The translations under genes and the position numbers were made by a program. The notes below the pieces were generated by a model. That model was not told the DNA's origin, did no database searches, and worked only from the letters and a program-made list of their open reading frames with translations. DNA of 64,000 bases from Hathewaya histolytica (GTDB taxonomy: Bacteria; Bacillota; Clostridia; Clostridiales; Clostridiaceae), in contig NZ_LR590481.1 of NCBI RefSeq assembly GCF_901482605.1, forward strand, positions 2,294,001 to 2,358,000, read 5' to 3'. This document shows, one piece after another, positions 63,098-64,000 of this stretch (within the stretch, counting starts at the first letter, position 1; each line of letters starts with the position of its first letter).

Positions 63098-64000
63098 TTA
63101 TATTTTTATTCTACCAGTTAAAAGCATAACCAACATAAATATAGCTATTAAGGTTATAATTAGCATAGCCAACTTATCATTTTTGCTTATTTCTTTTCCA
63201 TTTTCTTTAGAAGATCTTATATATATATATATTCCTAATGCATATAAAATAATAGTTAAACCTAAATAAGTTATACCTATGGCATAAACTACATATACAG
63301 TATATACAGATGCTATAATAGAAATAACCTTATCTCTAGTTGTAAATCCATCAGTGAAAGATATTTTAAGTCCATATAATGCCGAAAATAGATATGGTAT
63401 TACTATAGAAGTAGTCGCAATACTATAAATTATAAAATATGCTTTTTGAAAAGAGTTTGATAAAAGTGCAAAAATAAATATTTGAGTACATATAGTAGTA
63501 ACTAATAGAGAGTTTCTAGGAGTACCATTTTCATTTAATTCACTAAACCACTTTGGCATGCTTCCATCTTTAGCTACTAAGTAAGGTATTTCAGCAGCTA
63601 GCATTACCCAACTTATAAAAGCTCCAACAAGAGAAATTATAAGTCCTAACTTTGCGATTAAAGCTCCACTCTTTCCAATAATTGTGTTCCCTAAAAGATC
63701 AGCAAACGGTGTCACAGATTTACCCAATGCTTTTGCTTCAACCACTCCCATAGTTATAAGACTTACTAACATATATATAGCTAAGGTTACAAGCAAGCTG
63801 GTTATTATAGCTTTAGATACAATTTTTTGAGACTTAGCTCTTTCTGATAAAACAGCTGCTGCTTCTACCCCAACAAAACTCCATAATATAGTTCCCATAG
63901 AACGACTAATTTGAGTTAATACATTGGTTTTTCCTCCTGTAGAGGCTAAAACATTTTTCCAATTAGGTACAAAGAATATACCCCCCTTAAAAACTAATAT
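63098..64000 (-). CDS. Basic amino acid / polyamine antiporter of the APC family, 5' end outside window
   Basis: The open frame continues without stop to the right edge, adding KGGIFFVPNWKNVLAS and following residues before the Met at 63898, so that Met is internal. The visible 301 residues hold about eight helices. FVGVEAAAVLSERAKS, MLAAEIPYLVAKDGSMPKWF and ENGTPRNSLLVT match the ArcD/arginine-ornithine and related basic amino-acid exchangers. Neighbour rocA (arginine/proline metabolism) supports that. Exact substrate pair cannot be fixed. Confidence 0.88.
   Translation of the reverse strand: MLVFKGGIFFVPNWKNVLASTGGKTNVLTQISRSMGTILWSFVGVEAAAVLSERAKSQKIVSKAIITSLLVTLAIYMLVSLITMGVVEAKALGKSVTPFADLLGNTIIGKSGALIAKLGLIISLVGAFISWVMLAAEIPYLVAKDGSMPKWFSELNENGTPRNSLLVTTICTQIFIFALLSNSFQKAYFIIYSIATTSIVIPYLFSALYGLKISFTDGFTTRDKVISIIASVYTVYVVYAIGITYLGLTIILYALGIYIYIRSSKENGKEISKNDKLAMLIITLIAIFMLVMLLTGRIKI

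Noticed and set aside
63896-63898. ATG at 63898 as start of the antiporter
   Set aside because: The frame continues upstream to the window edge with family-like sequence, so this Met is internal.

Overview
The window is AT-rich DNA that reads as a chromosome segment of a spore-forming, anaerobic, amino-acid-fermenting Clostridium (sensu stricto). The evidence is the oxygen-independent ribonucleotide reductase (NrdDG), a glycyl-radical hydroxyproline dehydratase, spore maturation proteins SpmA and SpmB, a spore-protein-like mini-ORF, strong GGAGG-type ribosome sites, and the Firmicute gene order metG-tatD-yabE-rnmV-ksgA. I see no tRNA, rRNA, CRISPR array, insertion sequence or prophage. Both ends cut genes: galT on the left and an amino-acid antiporter on the right.

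Layout. 1-9 kb: galT with a LacI-type regulator, a spore-protein-like ORF, ManA and ManC (mannose phosphate to GDP-mannose), a SteT-like amino-acid exchanger, a tandem pair of HesB/IscA-like proteins, and a two-gene ABC exporter. The first HesB copy has an in-frame TGA exactly where its neighbour has its conserved cysteine, with a hairpin of bacterial SECIS type downstream. It is almost certainly a selenoprotein that ordinary ORF calling misses. 9-20 kb: superoxide dismutase, an EamA exporter, two adjacent broken genes (a YibE/F-like membrane protein with two frameshifts and an alkaline phosphatase with one), a phosphopentomutase-like enzyme, a glycosyltransferase, and ileS behind an isoleucine T-box. 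20-31 kb: a metallo-beta-lactamase-fold protein, a TIM-barrel protein, nrdD-nrdG, a cadC-cadA metal-resistance operon with a clear operator, thiT behind a TPP riboswitch, an Mrp-type ATPase, a lipoprotein and lgt.

31-46 kb: a 1264-residue cell-wall hydrolase with a glucosaminidase-like domain, seven 104-residue repeats and an amidase domain; two proteins of unknown function; then ksgA, rnmV, yabE, tatD, a DUF445 protein and metG, the last behind a methionine T-box. 46-53 kb is a hydroxyproline-use cluster: an Xaa-Pro peptidase, ProC, HypD, HypE and an XRE-cupin regulator. The peptidase would release amino acids from Xaa-Pro peptides (collagen peptides are a natural source), HypD converts trans-4-hydroxyproline to pyrroline-5-carboxylate, and ProC reduces that to proline. 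A pyrroline-5-carboxylate/glutamate-semialdehyde dehydrogenase at 61-62.6 kb offers a second exit to glutamate. 53-64 kb also holds an ABC transporter, spmA-spmB, a zinc-ribbon mini-protein, an orphan cytoplasmic PAS histidine kinase, a YitT protein and the truncated antiporter.

The signals I consider most worth following are the UGA-containing HesB gene and its tandem Cys paralogue, the hydroxyproline cluster with an unusual Cys-rich tail on HypD, the homogenised repeat array of the wall hydrolase, and several regulatory elements (two T-boxes, TPP riboswitch, CadC operator, NrdR-like box, repeated boxes upstream of the P5C dehydrogenase gene).
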